A stretch of DNA of 40,009 nt from NCBI RefSeq assembly GCF_010811875.1, contig NZ_VKHP01000057.1:1-40009 (forward strand), written 5' to 3'. The notes beneath the pieces are model-generated. The model was not told the origin of the DNA. It was given only the letters and a program-made list of their open reading frames with translations, and did not search any database. Positions within the stretch are counted from its first letter, which is position 1. Each line of letters opens with the position of its first letter. Shown piece after piece: positions 1 through 8,077 of this stretch. This stretch comes from Bradyrhizobium uaiense. GTDB lineage: Bacteria > Pseudomonadota > Alphaproteobacteria > Rhizobiales > Xanthobacteraceae. The position numbers and the translations under genes were made by a program.

Positions 1-323
1 AGATCGCAAAGCCGTCATAGCCGTGATATGGACCCGAATAGTCCCAGGAATGCATCTGCCTGAACGGCACGCCCATCTTCTGGAACACGTATTTTTCCTT
101 GATGCCCGAGCCGATGAGGTCAGGCTGGAGCTTTTCGACGAAGCGCTCGAACTCGTAGCCATTGACGTCGTCATAGATCAGCGTGCTGTCCTTTACGTAG
201 TTCTGAGCGGTGCGCTGATAATCGTCGTTGTGGCCAAACTCGTATCCGGTGCCCACGACTTCCATCCCGAGGTCTTCGTAGGCACCAATCACATGACGCG
301 GACGAAGCCCGCCGACATACAGC
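1..323 (-). pseudogene. nifD: inverted partial copy of nifD (internal segment)
   Basis: Read on the minus strand, this stretch is open and gives an internal NifD segment, starting LYVGGLRPRHVIGAYEDLG, passing EFGHNDDYQRTAQ and YDDVNGYEFERF, and running off the window edge at YHGYDGFAI. NifD is the alpha subunit of the MoFe protein. The segment points away from the plus-strand nifD 3' end that begins at 320, so neither piece is a complete gene. Bases 1-127 are the exact reverse complement of 320-446. The copy has no decay and reads as true nifD. This is either a genuine inverted duplication or a fold-back chimera at a contig edge; the sequence alone cannot tell. Confidence 0.85.
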
Positions 324-446
324 CTGACCTCATCGGCTCGGGCATCAAGGAAAAATACGTGTTCCAGAAGATGGGCGTGCCGTTCAGGCAGATGCATTCC
401 TGGGACTATTCGGGTCCATATCACGGCTATGACGGCTTTGCGATCT
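1..446. repeat. 127-bp perfect inverted repeat within nifD (fold-back)
   Basis: Arms 1-127 and 320-446 are exact reverse complements as far as the window allows; the left arm may continue beyond base 1. The 192-bp spacer (128-319) is single-copy nifD sequence on the minus strand. Pairing stops sharply at the inner ends (128 and 319). If the residue before LYVGG is Met as in other NifD proteins, the junction has about 4 nt of microhomology (320-323). Confidence 0.95.
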
Positions 447-547
447 TTGCGCGCGACATGGACATGGCTGTCAACTCGCCTGTCTGGAAAAAGACGAAGG
501 CGCCCTGGAAGGAAACGCCGAGGGCCAAGCTCTTGGCTGCAGAATAG
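320..547 (+). CDS. nifD: NifD C-terminal fragment (nitrogenase MoFe protein alpha subunit), 5' truncated
   Basis: The last 75 residues of the MoFe protein alpha chain, from QPDLIGSGIKEKYVFQKMG through FRQMHSWDYSGPYHGYDGF to the stop at 545-547. The stretch includes the conserved His of the QMHSWDYSGPYHG motif that ligates the FeMo-cofactor molybdenum. Upstream of 320 the reading frame stays open by chance, but it translates inverted nifD DNA, so the apparent 174-residue protein starting at 23 is not real before about residue 100. nifK follows after 65 bases, as in the usual nifDK operon. A complete nifD is not present in this window. Confidence 0.9.
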   Translation, partial: QPDLIGSGIKEKYVFQKMGVPFRQMHSWDYSGPYHGYDGFAIFARDMDMAVNSPVWKKTKAPWKETPRAKLLAAE

Positions 548-559
548 GGCAACAAGTCT

Positions 560-577
560 CGCTCTCAGCGGAGAGCG
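560..577 (+). other. stem-loop in nifD-nifK intergenic region
   Basis: A 7-bp perfect stem (CGCTCTC at 560-566, GAGAGCG at 571-577) with a 4-nt loop lies between the nifD stop and the nifK start. No T tract follows, so it is more likely an mRNA processing or stability element than a terminator. Confidence 0.5.
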
Positions 578-612
578 GGGCGGTCAATTTCGATAGTAAA
601 AGGATCTTAATA

Positions 613-2169
613 ATGGCGCAAAGTGCCGAGCACGTGCTCGATCATCTCGAACTGTTCCGCGGTCCGGAATACCAGCAGATGCTGGACAAGAAGAAGATGT
701 TCGAGGATCCCCGCGAGCCCGCCGAAGTCGAGCGTATCAAGGAATGGACGAAAACGCCGGAATACCGCGAGAAGAATTTTGCGCGGGAGGCGCTAACGAT
801 AAACCCGGCCAAGGCCTGCCAGCCGCTTGGCGCCGTATTCGCCTCCGTCGGCTTTGAAGGCACGCTGCCTTTCGTTCACGGCTCGCAAGGCTGCGTGGCC
901 TATTATCGCAGCCATCTGTCGCGACACTTCAAGGAGCCGTGTTCCTGCGTCTCTTCGTCGATGACCGAGGACGCTGCTGTATTCGGTGGCCTGAACAACA
1001 TGATCGACGGGCTCGCAAACAGCTACAACATGTACAAACCCAAGATGATTGCGGTCTCCACGACCTGCATGGCTGAGGTGATCGGCGATGACCTGAACGC
1101 CTTCATCAAGACGTCCAAAGAGAAGGGCTCGGTTCCGGCGGAGTTCGACGTGCCGTTTGCCCACACGCCGGCCTTCGTCGGCAGCCACGTCACCGGCTAC
1201 GACAACGCGCTCAAGGGCATCTTGGAGCATTTTTGGGACGGCAAGGCCGGAACGGTGCCGAAGCTGGAGCGCAGGCCGAACCAGGCCATCAACATCATCG
1301 GCGGTTTCGATGGCTATACCGTCGGAAACCTTCGCGAGATCAGGCGCATCCTGGAACTGATGGGAATCCAGCACACCATACTCGCCGACAACTCCGAAGT
1401 CTTCGACACCCCGACAGATGGCGAGTTCCGGATGTATGACGGTGGCACCACGCTGGAAGACGCAGCCAACGCCGTTCACGCCAAGGCGACAATCTCCATG
1501 CAGGAGTGGTGTACGGAGAAAACGTTGCAATTCGTGGCCGGGCATGGGCAGGATGTCTTGTCCTTCAACTACCCGATTGGCATATCCGCAACGGATGACT
1601 TGCTGGTGGCGTTATCGCGGATCGGCGGCAAGGACATTCCGGAGCAACTCGCACGAGAGCGTGGCCGCTTGGTCGATGCCATCGCCGATTCCAGTGCGCA
1701 TATCCATGGCAAGAAGTTCGCGATCTATGGTGATCCGGATCTCTGCTACGGGGTAGCTGCCTTTCTGCTCGAACTGGGCGCCGAGCCAACCCATGTGCTT
1801 TCCACCAACGGCAACAAGGCATGGCAGACAAAAATGGCGGCGCTGCTTGCAGGCTCGCCGTTTGGGCAGAGCTGCCAAGTCTACCCTGGCCGGGACCTCT
1901 GGCACTTGCGCTCGCTTCTATTTACCGAGCCGGTCGATTTTCTGATTGGCAACACGTACGGCAAGTACCTCGAGCGTGACACTGGAACGCCACTGATCCG
2001 AATTGGCTTTCCAGTCTTTGATCGGCATCACCATCACCGCTCGCCCATTTGGGGTTATCAGGGTGGCCTGAATGTGCTGGTCAAGATCCTCGACAAGATC
2101 TTCGACGAAATCGACAAGAAGACCAACCTTCTTGGCAAAACCGACTACAGCTTCGACATCATTCGCTGA
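613..2169 (+). CDS. nifK: NifK, nitrogenase MoFe protein beta subunit
   Basis: This 518-residue protein has the usual length for rhizobial NifK. It forms the alpha2-beta2 MoFe protein with NifD and carries half of the P-cluster ligands. The three expected P-cluster cysteines are visible: C69 (NPAKACQPLG), C94 (HGSQGCVAYY) and C152 (STTCMAEVIGDD). The N-terminal region and the C-terminal HHHHRSPIWGYQGG stretch are typical. ATG 613 is preceded by AAAAGGATCTTAATA, a weak ribosome binding site. It lies 65 bases after nifD and 91 bases before nifE, so it is most likely transcribed from a nifD promoter outside the window. No truncation or frameshift is seen. Confidence 0.98.
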   Translation: MAQSAEHVLDHLELFRGPEYQQMLDKKKMFEDPREPAEVERIKEWTKTPEYREKNFAREALTINPAKACQPLGAVFASVGFEGTLPFVHGSQGCVAYYRSHLSRHFKEPCSCVSSSMTEDAAVFGGLNNMIDGLANSYNMYKPKMIAVSTTCMAEVIGDDLNAFIKTSKEKGSVPAEFDVPFAHTPAFVGSHVTGYDNALKGILEHFWDGKAGTVPKLERRPNQAINIIGGFDGYTVGNLREIRRILELMGIQHTILADNSEVFDTPTDGEFRMYDGGTTLEDAANAVHAKATISMQEWCTEKTLQFVAGHGQDVLSFNYPIGISATDDLLVALSRIGGKDIPEQLARERGRLVDAIADSSAHIHGKKFAIYGDPDLCYGVAAFLLELGAEPTHVLSTNGNKAWQTKMAALLAGSPFGQSCQVYPGRDLWHLRSLLFTEPVDFLIGNTYGKYLERDTGTPLIRIGFPVFDRHHHHRSPIWGYQGGLNVLVKILDKIFDEIDKKTNLLGKTDYSFDIIR

Positions 2170-2260
2170 TGACGAACAGTGCGCGTGCCATCGCCAAACC
2201 CGGCGGTGGCACAAATGCACGGCGGTCAATCTCTCAATTAGTTTGCTGAGGGGAAAACGG

Positions 2261-3907
2261 ATGAGTTCGCTAGCGGCCACGGTCCAGAATATCTTCGACG
2301 AGCCGGGCTGCACCAAGAATGGCAGTAAGTCGAAGGCTGATCGCAGGAAGGGCTGCACCAGGCAACTGCAGCCGGGCAGTGCTGCGGGCGGCTGCGCCTT
2401 CGACGGTGCCAAGATCGCGCTGCAGCCGTTTACCGATGTCGCTCACTTGGTGCACGGTCCGATTGCGTGCGAAGGCAACTCCTGGGACAATCGCGGCTCG
2501 GCGTCGTCTGGCTCAAATCTGTGGCGGACCGCATTCACCACCGACCTGAACGAAACCGATATCGTATTCGGAGGCGAGCAGCGGCTGTGCAAGGCAATCA
2601 CAGAAATCATCAATAAGTGGGACCCTCCCGCGATCTTCGTCTATCAGACTTGCATCCCGGCGATGATCGGCGACGATATCGATGCGGTTTGCAAGGCTGC
2701 GTCTCAGAAGTTCGGCAAACCAGTTATCCCGATCAATTCCCCAGGGTTCGTTGGCTCCAAAAACCTGGGTAACAAGCTTGCCGGCGAGGCCCTGCTCGAA
2801 CATGTCATCGGAACGCAGGAGCCGGACTACACAACGCCGTACGACATCAACCTGATCGGAGAATACAACCTTTCAGGAGAGCTCTGGCAAGTGAAGCCAT
2901 TGCTGGACGAGCTCGGAGTCCGGATTCTCTCCTGCATCTCTGGCGACGGAAAGTATCGCGAGGTCGCTTCTTCTCATCGTGCGCGGGCGGCGATGTTGGT
3001 CTGCTCAAAATCTATGATCAACGTCGCACGCAAAATGAAGGAACGCTACGGCATCCCGTTCTTCGAGGGGGCGTTCTACGGTATCCAGGATTCGAGTGAT
3101 TCGCTTCGCCAGATCGCCCGCTTATTGGTCGAGCGCGGCGCCCCCCAAGAGTTGCTCGGGCGCACTGATGCGGTGATCGCGCGCGAGGAAACGCGCGCCT
3201 GGGCTGCCATCGAACCGTACAAGCCACGATTCAAAGGCAAGAAGGCCTTGTTGATTACCGGCGGCGTCAAGTCATGGTCGGTCGTGGCGGCACTGCAGGA
3301 AGCCGGTCTCGAATTGGTCGGAACCAGCGTGAAGAAATCGACCAGGGAGGACAAGGAACGCATCAAGGAGCTGATGGGGCAGGATGCCCACATGATCGAG
3401 GAGATGACGCCGCGCGAAATGTACAGAATGTTGAAAGAAGCGGAAGCGGACATCATGCTGTCGGGCGGCAAATCGCAGTTTGTCGCACTGAAGGCGGCGA
3501 TCCCCTGGATCGATATCAACCAAGAGCGGTGCCATGCCTATCTGGGCTATCTTGGAATGGTCAAACTGGTGGAGGAGATCGACAAGTCGCTCTCCAATCC
3601 GATGTGGGAGCAGCTGCGTCGACCTGCGCCATGGCAGGTCTTGGCGAAGGCGATGGTGCAGATGCGATCACCGCTGGCCGAGATCGCTTGCGATCCTGCG
3701 CTCGGCGAAACGGCGCGCCGAGCCAAGGAGATCTGCTTCTGCAACAAGGTCGATCTCGGAACAATCGAGGATGCGATCACCGCGCATGGCTTGATCAGCG
3801 TGGAAGCTGTCAGAGAGCACACCGATGCGGTCGGCGGCTGCTGCAACAGACGCATCGAGGGAATCTTGGCGGCCTCACCATCTGCCCTGCCACAGGCCGC
3901 AGAATAA
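2261..3907 (+). CDS. nifE: NifE, FeMo-cofactor scaffold alpha subunit with C-terminal BFD-like domain
   Basis: NifE pairs with NifN as the scaffold on which the NifB-cofactor is converted to FeMo-co. The ATG at 2261 follows GAGGGGAAAACGG; an in-frame start inside nifK (2072) is rejected because family homology begins at 2261. The product has 548 residues. Conserved cysteines are C45 (AGGCAFDGA), C70 (HGPIACEGNSWD) and C131 (YQTCIPAMIGDD). It is about 70 residues longer than Azotobacter NifE: residues about 490-536 form an added domain with C492-x-C494 and C527-C528 in a pattern like bacterioferritin-associated ferredoxin [2Fe-2S] domains. To my recollection this extension also occurs in other Bradyrhizobium NifE proteins of similar length. 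nifN follows after 9 bases. Confidence 0.97.
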   Translation: MSSLAATVQNIFDEPGCTKNGSKSKADRRKGCTRQLQPGSAAGGCAFDGAKIALQPFTDVAHLVHGPIACEGNSWDNRGSASSGSNLWRTAFTTDLNETDIVFGGEQRLCKAITEIINKWDPPAIFVYQTCIPAMIGDDIDAVCKAASQKFGKPVIPINSPGFVGSKNLGNKLAGEALLEHVIGTQEPDYTTPYDINLIGEYNLSGELWQVKPLLDELGVRILSCISGDGKYREVASSHRARAAMLVCSKSMINVARKMKERYGIPFFEGAFYGIQDSSDSLRQIARLLVERGAPQELLGRTDAVIAREETRAWAAIEPYKPRFKGKKALLITGGVKSWSVVAALQEAGLELVGTSVKKSTREDKERIKELMGQDAHMIEEMTPREMYRMLKEAEADIMLSGGKSQFVALKAAIPWIDINQERCHAYLGYLGMVKLVEEIDKSLSNPMWEQLRRPAPWQVLAKAMVQMRSPLAEIACDPALGETARRAKEICFCNKVDLGTIEDAITAHGLISVEAVREHTDAVGGCCNRRIEGILAASPSALPQAAE

Positions 3908-3916
3908 GGACCTGTT

Positions 3917-5323
3917 ATGGCCCTCGTCAAAGCGTCTACTAAATCTTGTGCGGTCAATCCGCTGAAGATGAGCCAGCCGATCGGTGGAGCCTTCGCCTTT
4001 ATGGGGTTGCGTGGGGCTATGCCGCTTCTGCACGGCTCGCAAGGCTGTACATCCTTCGGGCTCACGCTCTTCGTGCGCCATTTCAAGGAAGCAGTACCGC
4101 TGCAAACCACCGCTATGAGCGAGGTCGCAACCGTGCTCGGTGGCTACGAGAATCTCGAGCAGGCGATACTCAATATCCACAGCCGAGCCAAGCCAAAGAT
4201 CGTGGGGATCTGCTCAACCGGGGTTACAGAGACCAATGGCGACGATGTCGATGCCTATCTCAAGCTGATCCGGGACAAGCATCCGCAACTTGCAAAATTG
4301 CCGCTGGTCTATGTCTCGACACCAGATTTCAAGGGAGCGTTCCAGGACGGCTGGGAGAAGGCTGTGGCGCGCATTGCGGAGGCGTTGGTCGAGGGGCCGG
4401 GCGTGAGTGGACTGCGCGACCCGTCCAAGGTGAATGTTCTTCCAGGATGCCACCTCACCCCCGGTGATCTAGACGAACTCCGGGCCATCCTGGAGGATTT
4501 CGGGTTGCGGCCGTCCTTTTTGCCTGATCTGGCAGGCTCGCTTGATGGGCATATCCCCGATGAGTTTACGCCGACAACCATAGGCGGCATCGGCATCGAC
4601 GAAATTGCGAGCATGGGACGCGCTCAATGGACGATCGCAATTGGCGCACAGATGCGACGCGCGGCGGAGGTCCTGCAGGCCAAGGCCGGCGTGCCATTTC
4701 GCCTGTTCGAACGGCTTTGTGGTCTCGATCCCAACGACGAATTTATCACCTTTTTGAGCGAGATCAGCGGCCGGCCCGTACCGGTGAAATATCGGCGGCA
4801 GCGTGGCCAGCTCACCGATGCAATGCTGGACGCGCACTTCCATATTGGTGGTCGCAGAGTTGCGATCGCCGCCGAGCCAGACCTCCTGTTCGACCTGTCC
4901 AGTACGCTGCATGACATGGGTGCGCAGGTGACCGCAGCAGTGACAACCACACAGTCGGTCGTTATTGAGCGAGTCAAGACCGAGGAAGTCTTCATCGGTG
5001 ATCTCGAGGACCTCGAGGAGCTCGCCAGAACCAAACAATGCGACCTGCTGATCACGCATTCGCATGGCAGGCAAGCGGCGGCTCGGCTGAAAATTCCGTT
5101 CTATCGCGCAGGTTTTCCGATGTTCGATCGGCTTGGTGCAGGACACCAGCTATCCGTCGGCTATCGTGGTACGCGCGATATGATCTTCGATATCGCCAAT
5201 CTCGTGATTGCTGACCGAGAGGAGAACCACCAGCCTACGCCGGATAGCTGGCGGGCTGCGCCCGCACTGCCACGACGAGCCGGCCACAGCTCGAGTGGCG
5301 CAGCTGAGAGGTCGACAGCATGA
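3917..5323 (+). CDS. nifN: NifN, FeMo-cofactor scaffold beta subunit
   Basis: A 468-residue NifN, partner of NifE in the FeMo-cofactor scaffold and homologous to NifK. The N-terminal part has CAVNPLKMSQPIGG and the conserved LHGSQGCTSFG with C44, the cluster ligand region. CSTGVTETNGDD corresponds to the third motif but lacks the NifK-type cysteine position, as is normal for NifN. The stop TGA (5321-5323) overlaps the nifX start ATG (5320), giving an ATGA overlap that implies translational coupling. The last 35 residues (proline-, arginine- and alanine-rich) look like a variable tail. Confidence 0.96.
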   Translation: MALVKASTKSCAVNPLKMSQPIGGAFAFMGLRGAMPLLHGSQGCTSFGLTLFVRHFKEAVPLQTTAMSEVATVLGGYENLEQAILNIHSRAKPKIVGICSTGVTETNGDDVDAYLKLIRDKHPQLAKLPLVYVSTPDFKGAFQDGWEKAVARIAEALVEGPGVSGLRDPSKVNVLPGCHLTPGDLDELRAILEDFGLRPSFLPDLAGSLDGHIPDEFTPTTIGGIGIDEIASMGRAQWTIAIGAQMRRAAEVLQAKAGVPFRLFERLCGLDPNDEFITFLSEISGRPVPVKYRRQRGQLTDAMLDAHFHIGGRRVAIAAEPDLLFDLSSTLHDMGAQVTAAVTTTQSVVIERVKTEEVFIGDLEDLEELARTKQCDLLITHSHGRQAAARLKIPFYRAGFPMFDRLGAGHQLSVGYRGTRDMIFDIANLVIADREENHQPTPDSWRAAPALPRRAGHSSSGAAERSTA

Positions 5324-5715
5324 AGGTCGCATTCGCTACGCAAGATCTTAGACGGGTCGATGCACATTTTGGTTGGGCGAAGAATATCGCAATCTATGAT
5401 GTCGCGCCGGGCGGGCACGTCTTTCTTAAAGCAATTGAGTTTGAGGGCGATCTCAAGGAAGACGGCAACGACGATAAGTTGGCGCCGAAAATCGATGCAA
5501 TCAAGGATTGTGCAATTCTCTACGTCGCCGCCATCGGCGGTGCTGGTGCCGCGAGGGTGGTGGCCAACAAGATCCATCCCATCAAGGTGAGCAAGCCGGA
5601 AAGCATCCTGATGCTGCTTGAAAAGCTTCAGGACGTACTGAAGGGAACGCCACCTCCCTGGCTGCGCAAGGCCATGGCCAAGGACCAGCGCCGCGCGTTT
5701 GAGTTCGACGAATGA
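5320..5715 (+). CDS. nifX: NifX, FeMo-cofactor precursor carrier
   Basis: A 131-residue member of the NifX/NafY/NifB-C-terminal domain family, which binds NifB-co and the VK-cluster and moves them to and from NifEN. It starts MKVAFATQDLRRVDAHFGWA, the standard opening of the fold, and has the conserved AILYVAAIGGAGAARVV stretch. The related domain is visible again at the C-terminus of NifB in this window. The start overlaps the nifN stop by 4 nt and the next gene follows after 6 bases, so it belongs to the nifENX transcription unit. Confidence 0.95.
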   Translation: MKVAFATQDLRRVDAHFGWAKNIAIYDVAPGGHVFLKAIEFEGDLKEDGNDDKLAPKIDAIKDCAILYVAAIGGAGAARVVANKIHPIKVSKPESILMLLEKLQDVLKGTPPPWLRKAMAKDQRRAFEFDE

Positions 5716-5721
5716 GGTGAG

Positions 5722-6186
5722 ATGACCGAAGAAATAGTGCGGCAGGGTAGCGGCATCGACGCGCCGTTCCTCATGGAGCTGATCAAGATTTGGCGCGCTC
5801 AGGATGCCAACGGCGCCTGGACGAACAAGAGCGATCTCGACCTACTCGAACCCTATGTCTTGGACAAGGAGAAGCGGCGCGCCCTGCCGATAGTCGGCGA
5901 TCCCGATCCCGACACGCTGTGGCGGCTTGAGTTGTTCTTCGACGCGGTCGCGCTCTCGATCGAGAGGGTCACCGGCGTGATGGTCCAGCCCATTATGAAG
6001 CTGCATCATGAAGGCTTCGGCCGCGTGGTGTTGATCGCAGGGCGCCTGATCGCCGTGAACAAGCAGCTACGCGATGTGCATCGTTTTGGCTTCGTTAATC
6101 TCGTAAAGCTTGCACAGGAAGGCGACAAATATGTCAACGACGGAATCGACATGGTTCGCAGATTTCCGGACGTGGCGAACTATTGA
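5722..6186 (+). CDS. NifX-associated nitrogen fixation protein (DUF269)
   Basis: A 154-residue protein of the NifX-associated family that follows nifX in most nif clusters. Recognisable parts are FLMELIKIWRAQD, ERVTGVMVQPIMKLHHEGFGR and NKQLRDVHRFGF. The biochemical role is not established; a part in FeMo-cofactor maturation is inferred from strict nif linkage. The ATG is preceded by GAGGTGAG. Its stop overlaps the start region of the next small gene. Confidence 0.92.
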   Translation: MTEEIVRQGSGIDAPFLMELIKIWRAQDANGAWTNKSDLDLLEPYVLDKEKRRALPIVGDPDPDTLWRLELFFDAVALSIERVTGVMVQPIMKLHHEGFGRVVLIAGRLIAVNKQLRDVHRFGFVNLVKLAQEGDKYVNDGIDMVRRFPDVANY

Positions 6187-6194
6187 GGGCGCTC

Positions 6195-6404
6195 ATGAGT
6201 GATCGTGAAGCATTGAAAGCAGAACTGAAGAAGCTGTCAGGAAAGGCGCTGCAAGCCAAAATGGATTTGCACGACCTGTCGGAGGAATTGCCTGTCAACT
6301 GGGGCTCGATCATGACGGTGGCGGAGAAGGCGTACGATGCCTATGCCGAACTCGAGCGCAAGAGCCATGATTTGAAGGCGCTGGAAAATAACCAGAGGGG
6401 CTGA
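6195..6404 (+). CDS. small nif-associated protein (DUF683, CCE_0567 type)
   Basis: A 69-residue, lysine- and glutamate-rich helical protein (MSDREALKAELKKLSGKALQ, then MDLHDLSEELPVNW). The family is found next to the NifX-associated gene in nif clusters and has been described structurally as a small helical bundle. I chose ATG 6195, which has GAGGG 6 nt upstream, over TTG 6183, which overlaps the previous stop. It sits between the DUF269 gene and the ferredoxin, with 3 bases to the latter. Confidence 0.88.
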   Translation: MSDREALKAELKKLSGKALQAKMDLHDLSEELPVNWGSIMTVAEKAYDAYAELERKSHDLKALENNQRG

Positions 6405-6407
6405 CTT

Positions 6408-6707
6408 ATGTCATTTGCAGCGCGCGATGGCCGCGAGTGGATACCGGAATACTTGACATCGATCGATGACAAGAAGTGCATCGGTTGTGGGCGCTGTTTC
6501 AAGGTGTGCGGTCGAGATGTGATGACCTTGAAAGGAATCAGCGAAGAGGGTGAGCTTGTCGATCTAGACGATGACGCGGACGATGAGATCGAAAAGAAGA
6601 TCATGGTTCTGAACGATGAGGGCGCCTGCATCGGCTGCGGCGCCTGCGCCAGGGTGTGCCCGGCCAATTGCCAGATCCACGCCTCAGCCGGAGCTGAAGT
6701 CACGTGA
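6408..6707 (+). CDS. fdxB: nif-specific 2x[4Fe-4S] ferredoxin (ferredoxin III type)
   Basis: A 99-residue ferredoxin. The first cluster motif is C24-x2-C27-x2-C30-x3-C34 (CIGCGRCFKVCG) and the second is C74-x2-C77-x2-C80-x3-C84 (CIGCGACARVCPANC), with an extra C88. An acidic insert, VDLDDDADDE, separates them. This is the layout of the nif-specific ferredoxin III that closes nifENX operons and is thought to donate electrons to nitrogenase or to cofactor assembly. It is the last gene of the unit; 400 bases of non-coding DNA follow. The symbol is given by family, not by a database match. Confidence 0.9.
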   Translation: MSFAARDGREWIPEYLTSIDDKKCIGCGRCFKVCGRDVMTLKGISEEGELVDLDDDADDEIEKKIMVLNDEGACIGCGACARVCPANCQIHASAGAEVT

Positions 6708-7123
6708 GCGAAGACCGCCTCGTCCAGCAGCAGCAGGGGATAGTGCAATCACATGCGCTACCTGGGCGGGTGACGCGCACGTGATCGGTGAGCTCGCATC
6801 TTTGATCAGGCCATCGTGCTCAAACCTCCGAGACTAAGTGACTTGGAAATGATTGATCGGGTGTTTAGTACTGGTCGAGAGCAACAACGTCGAGCGGCAC
6901 GTCGTTGATCGCCCGTCCGCGCCAAGGGACGCGCGGTTCACCTATCCAGTGGAGCCTTAAGGCGGCCGAGTCGTTGTCTGTCTTCCGGCGGATGCCTTGC
7001 CGACCCCGTAGTGGACCGGTGGCGCGGTAAGCTTGTGGTCAGCTAGAGATTGTATCCTCATCGGCAGAGCTTGCGCGGCACGAGCTCGATTGCGTGCAAT
7101 TCGCCGATAGGAGAGCGATCCGG
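6708..7123. other. intergenic region between ferredoxin gene and nopP
   Basis: About 415 bases with no convincing gene and no -24/-12 match. Near its 3' end, GTCAGCT at 7038-7044 begins a possible degenerate tts box (see separate entry). The ribosome binding site of nopP (AGGAG, 7109-7113) closes it. Confidence 0.6.
7038..7067 (+). promoter_or_regulatory. possible degenerate tts box upstream of nopP
   Basis: GTCAGCT at 7038-7044 matches the conserved start of the rhizobial tts box (bound by TtsI, the type III secretion activator) and lies 80 bases before the effector start, but the following TCGAAAGC core is not conserved. Position and gene identity favour it; the sequence match alone is weak. 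Confidence 0.3.
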
Positions 7124-7981
7124 ATGTATGGCAGAATCGTTGGCTCATCCAGCCAGTCCACAAGCGCGAATCAGGCTGATGATTCGAGCGAGGCGGGAGA
7201 TAGCCCCCGTTTTGCGGCAACAGTTGCGCGCATGGAGCGAGGTGGGTCGTCGTCGGGGGCAGCGGCGCCATACTCTCTGAGTTCCGATCCACCCATTATC
7301 AAAATCGACGAACAAGAAGATTTCATGGATCTCGTGGAGAGATACTTGCGTCGCGATATCAGGGACATCGCCGACAACCCACAAGAGTGCTCTGAGTTTG
7401 TTTCGAGGAAAGCTGAGTGGGCTGCAACTGTTGCTGGAGCCTATGCCAACACTTACCATGATCCGAATAACCCCGCGAAGTTCTTCAGCTATCAGCTGGG
7501 GGACGAAAGTGTCGGCCTGCTAGCAGTGGGTGGCCCGGTCCGGATCAAGGGAGACCGGTTTCGAGAACAGTTCGGGCGTAACGATATCACGTCCGTAGTA
7601 GATCTACGCGTTACTCACCCGCTTGTCGAAAACGCAGGCGATATCCTGCTCGAGCATCAATTGCGATTGGACGGCGATCATCCATTGGTATTGTCGCGTC
7701 CTGCCCGACCGGGGATGGAGCCCCGTCTAGCTGAAATGGGTTTTGTTCACGTGGGTCGCGATCACTGGGTGCTCGACCCTCACCAGAATCCCGAAGTGTG
7801 GACGAAGAACGAGAACAACGAGTGGCAGCGAGTGGGCAAGCCTACAAAATATCTTTCCAAGGTCGAAGAAGCCCGCAGCGGTCGTCGAGAGAGCGTTGAG
7901 ACGGATTCATCTGACGATGATCCTTCGTTTTATTTGGAGCGTGAACTTCGACGAATGGCTGTTGAAGACGATCCGGAATAA
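7124..7981 (+). CDS. nopP: NopP-like type III secretion effector
   Basis: A 285-residue protein beginning MYGRIVGSSSQSTSANQADD, which I recognise as the N-terminus of NopP, a rhizobial type III secreted effector delivered into legume cells and phosphorylated there. The first 55 residues are Ser/Gly/Ala-rich and disordered-looking, as expected of a secretion signal. A folded core follows (IDEQEDFMDLVERYLRRDIR onward), with an acidic, Ser-rich tail (ETDSSDDDPSF). I chose ATG 7124 (AGGAG 10 nt upstream) over an upstream alternative start at 7094. NopP variants decide compatibility with some soybean Rj genotypes. A strong terminator follows at 8048. Its place inside a nif cluster agrees with soybean bradyrhizobia. 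Confidence 0.85.
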   Translation: MYGRIVGSSSQSTSANQADDSSEAGDSPRFAATVARMERGGSSSGAAAPYSLSSDPPIIKIDEQEDFMDLVERYLRRDIRDIADNPQECSEFVSRKAEWAATVAGAYANTYHDPNNPAKFFSYQLGDESVGLLAVGGPVRIKGDRFREQFGRNDITSVVDLRVTHPLVENAGDILLEHQLRLDGDHPLVLSRPARPGMEPRLAEMGFVHVGRDHWVLDPHQNPEVWTKNENNEWQRVGKPTKYLSKVEEARSGRRESVETDSSDDDPSFYLERELRRMAVEDDPE

Positions 7982-8047
7982 TGGGAGTGAGGCGGAACTG
8001 ATGGGTTTTTCGCCCCGGCTCGCGTACGAGCAGAAGGCGTAGCCTTG

Positions 8048-8077
8048 AAGGGAGCGCGCGTCACGTCGCGCTCCCTT
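8048..8077 (+). terminator. rho-independent-type hairpin after nopP
   Basis: An 11-bp perfect stem (AAGGGAGCGCG at 8048-8058, CGCGCTCCCTT at 8067-8077) with an 8-nt loop, 66 bases after the nopP stop and followed by TATGCTT. It is well placed to isolate the effector gene from the next unit. Confidence 0.75.

Noticed and set aside
23..320. N-terminal part of a 174-residue plus-strand protein
   Set aside because: It is the antisense reading of the inverted nifD copy; only the part after about 320 is real NifD.
793..1545. 250-residue minus-strand open frame
   Set aside because: It lies wholly opposite nifK and is a high-GC shadow frame without family resemblance.
2072..2260. 63-residue N-terminal extension of nifE
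   Set aside because: It overlaps the end of nifK in another frame; a good ribosome binding site and the family start are at 2261.
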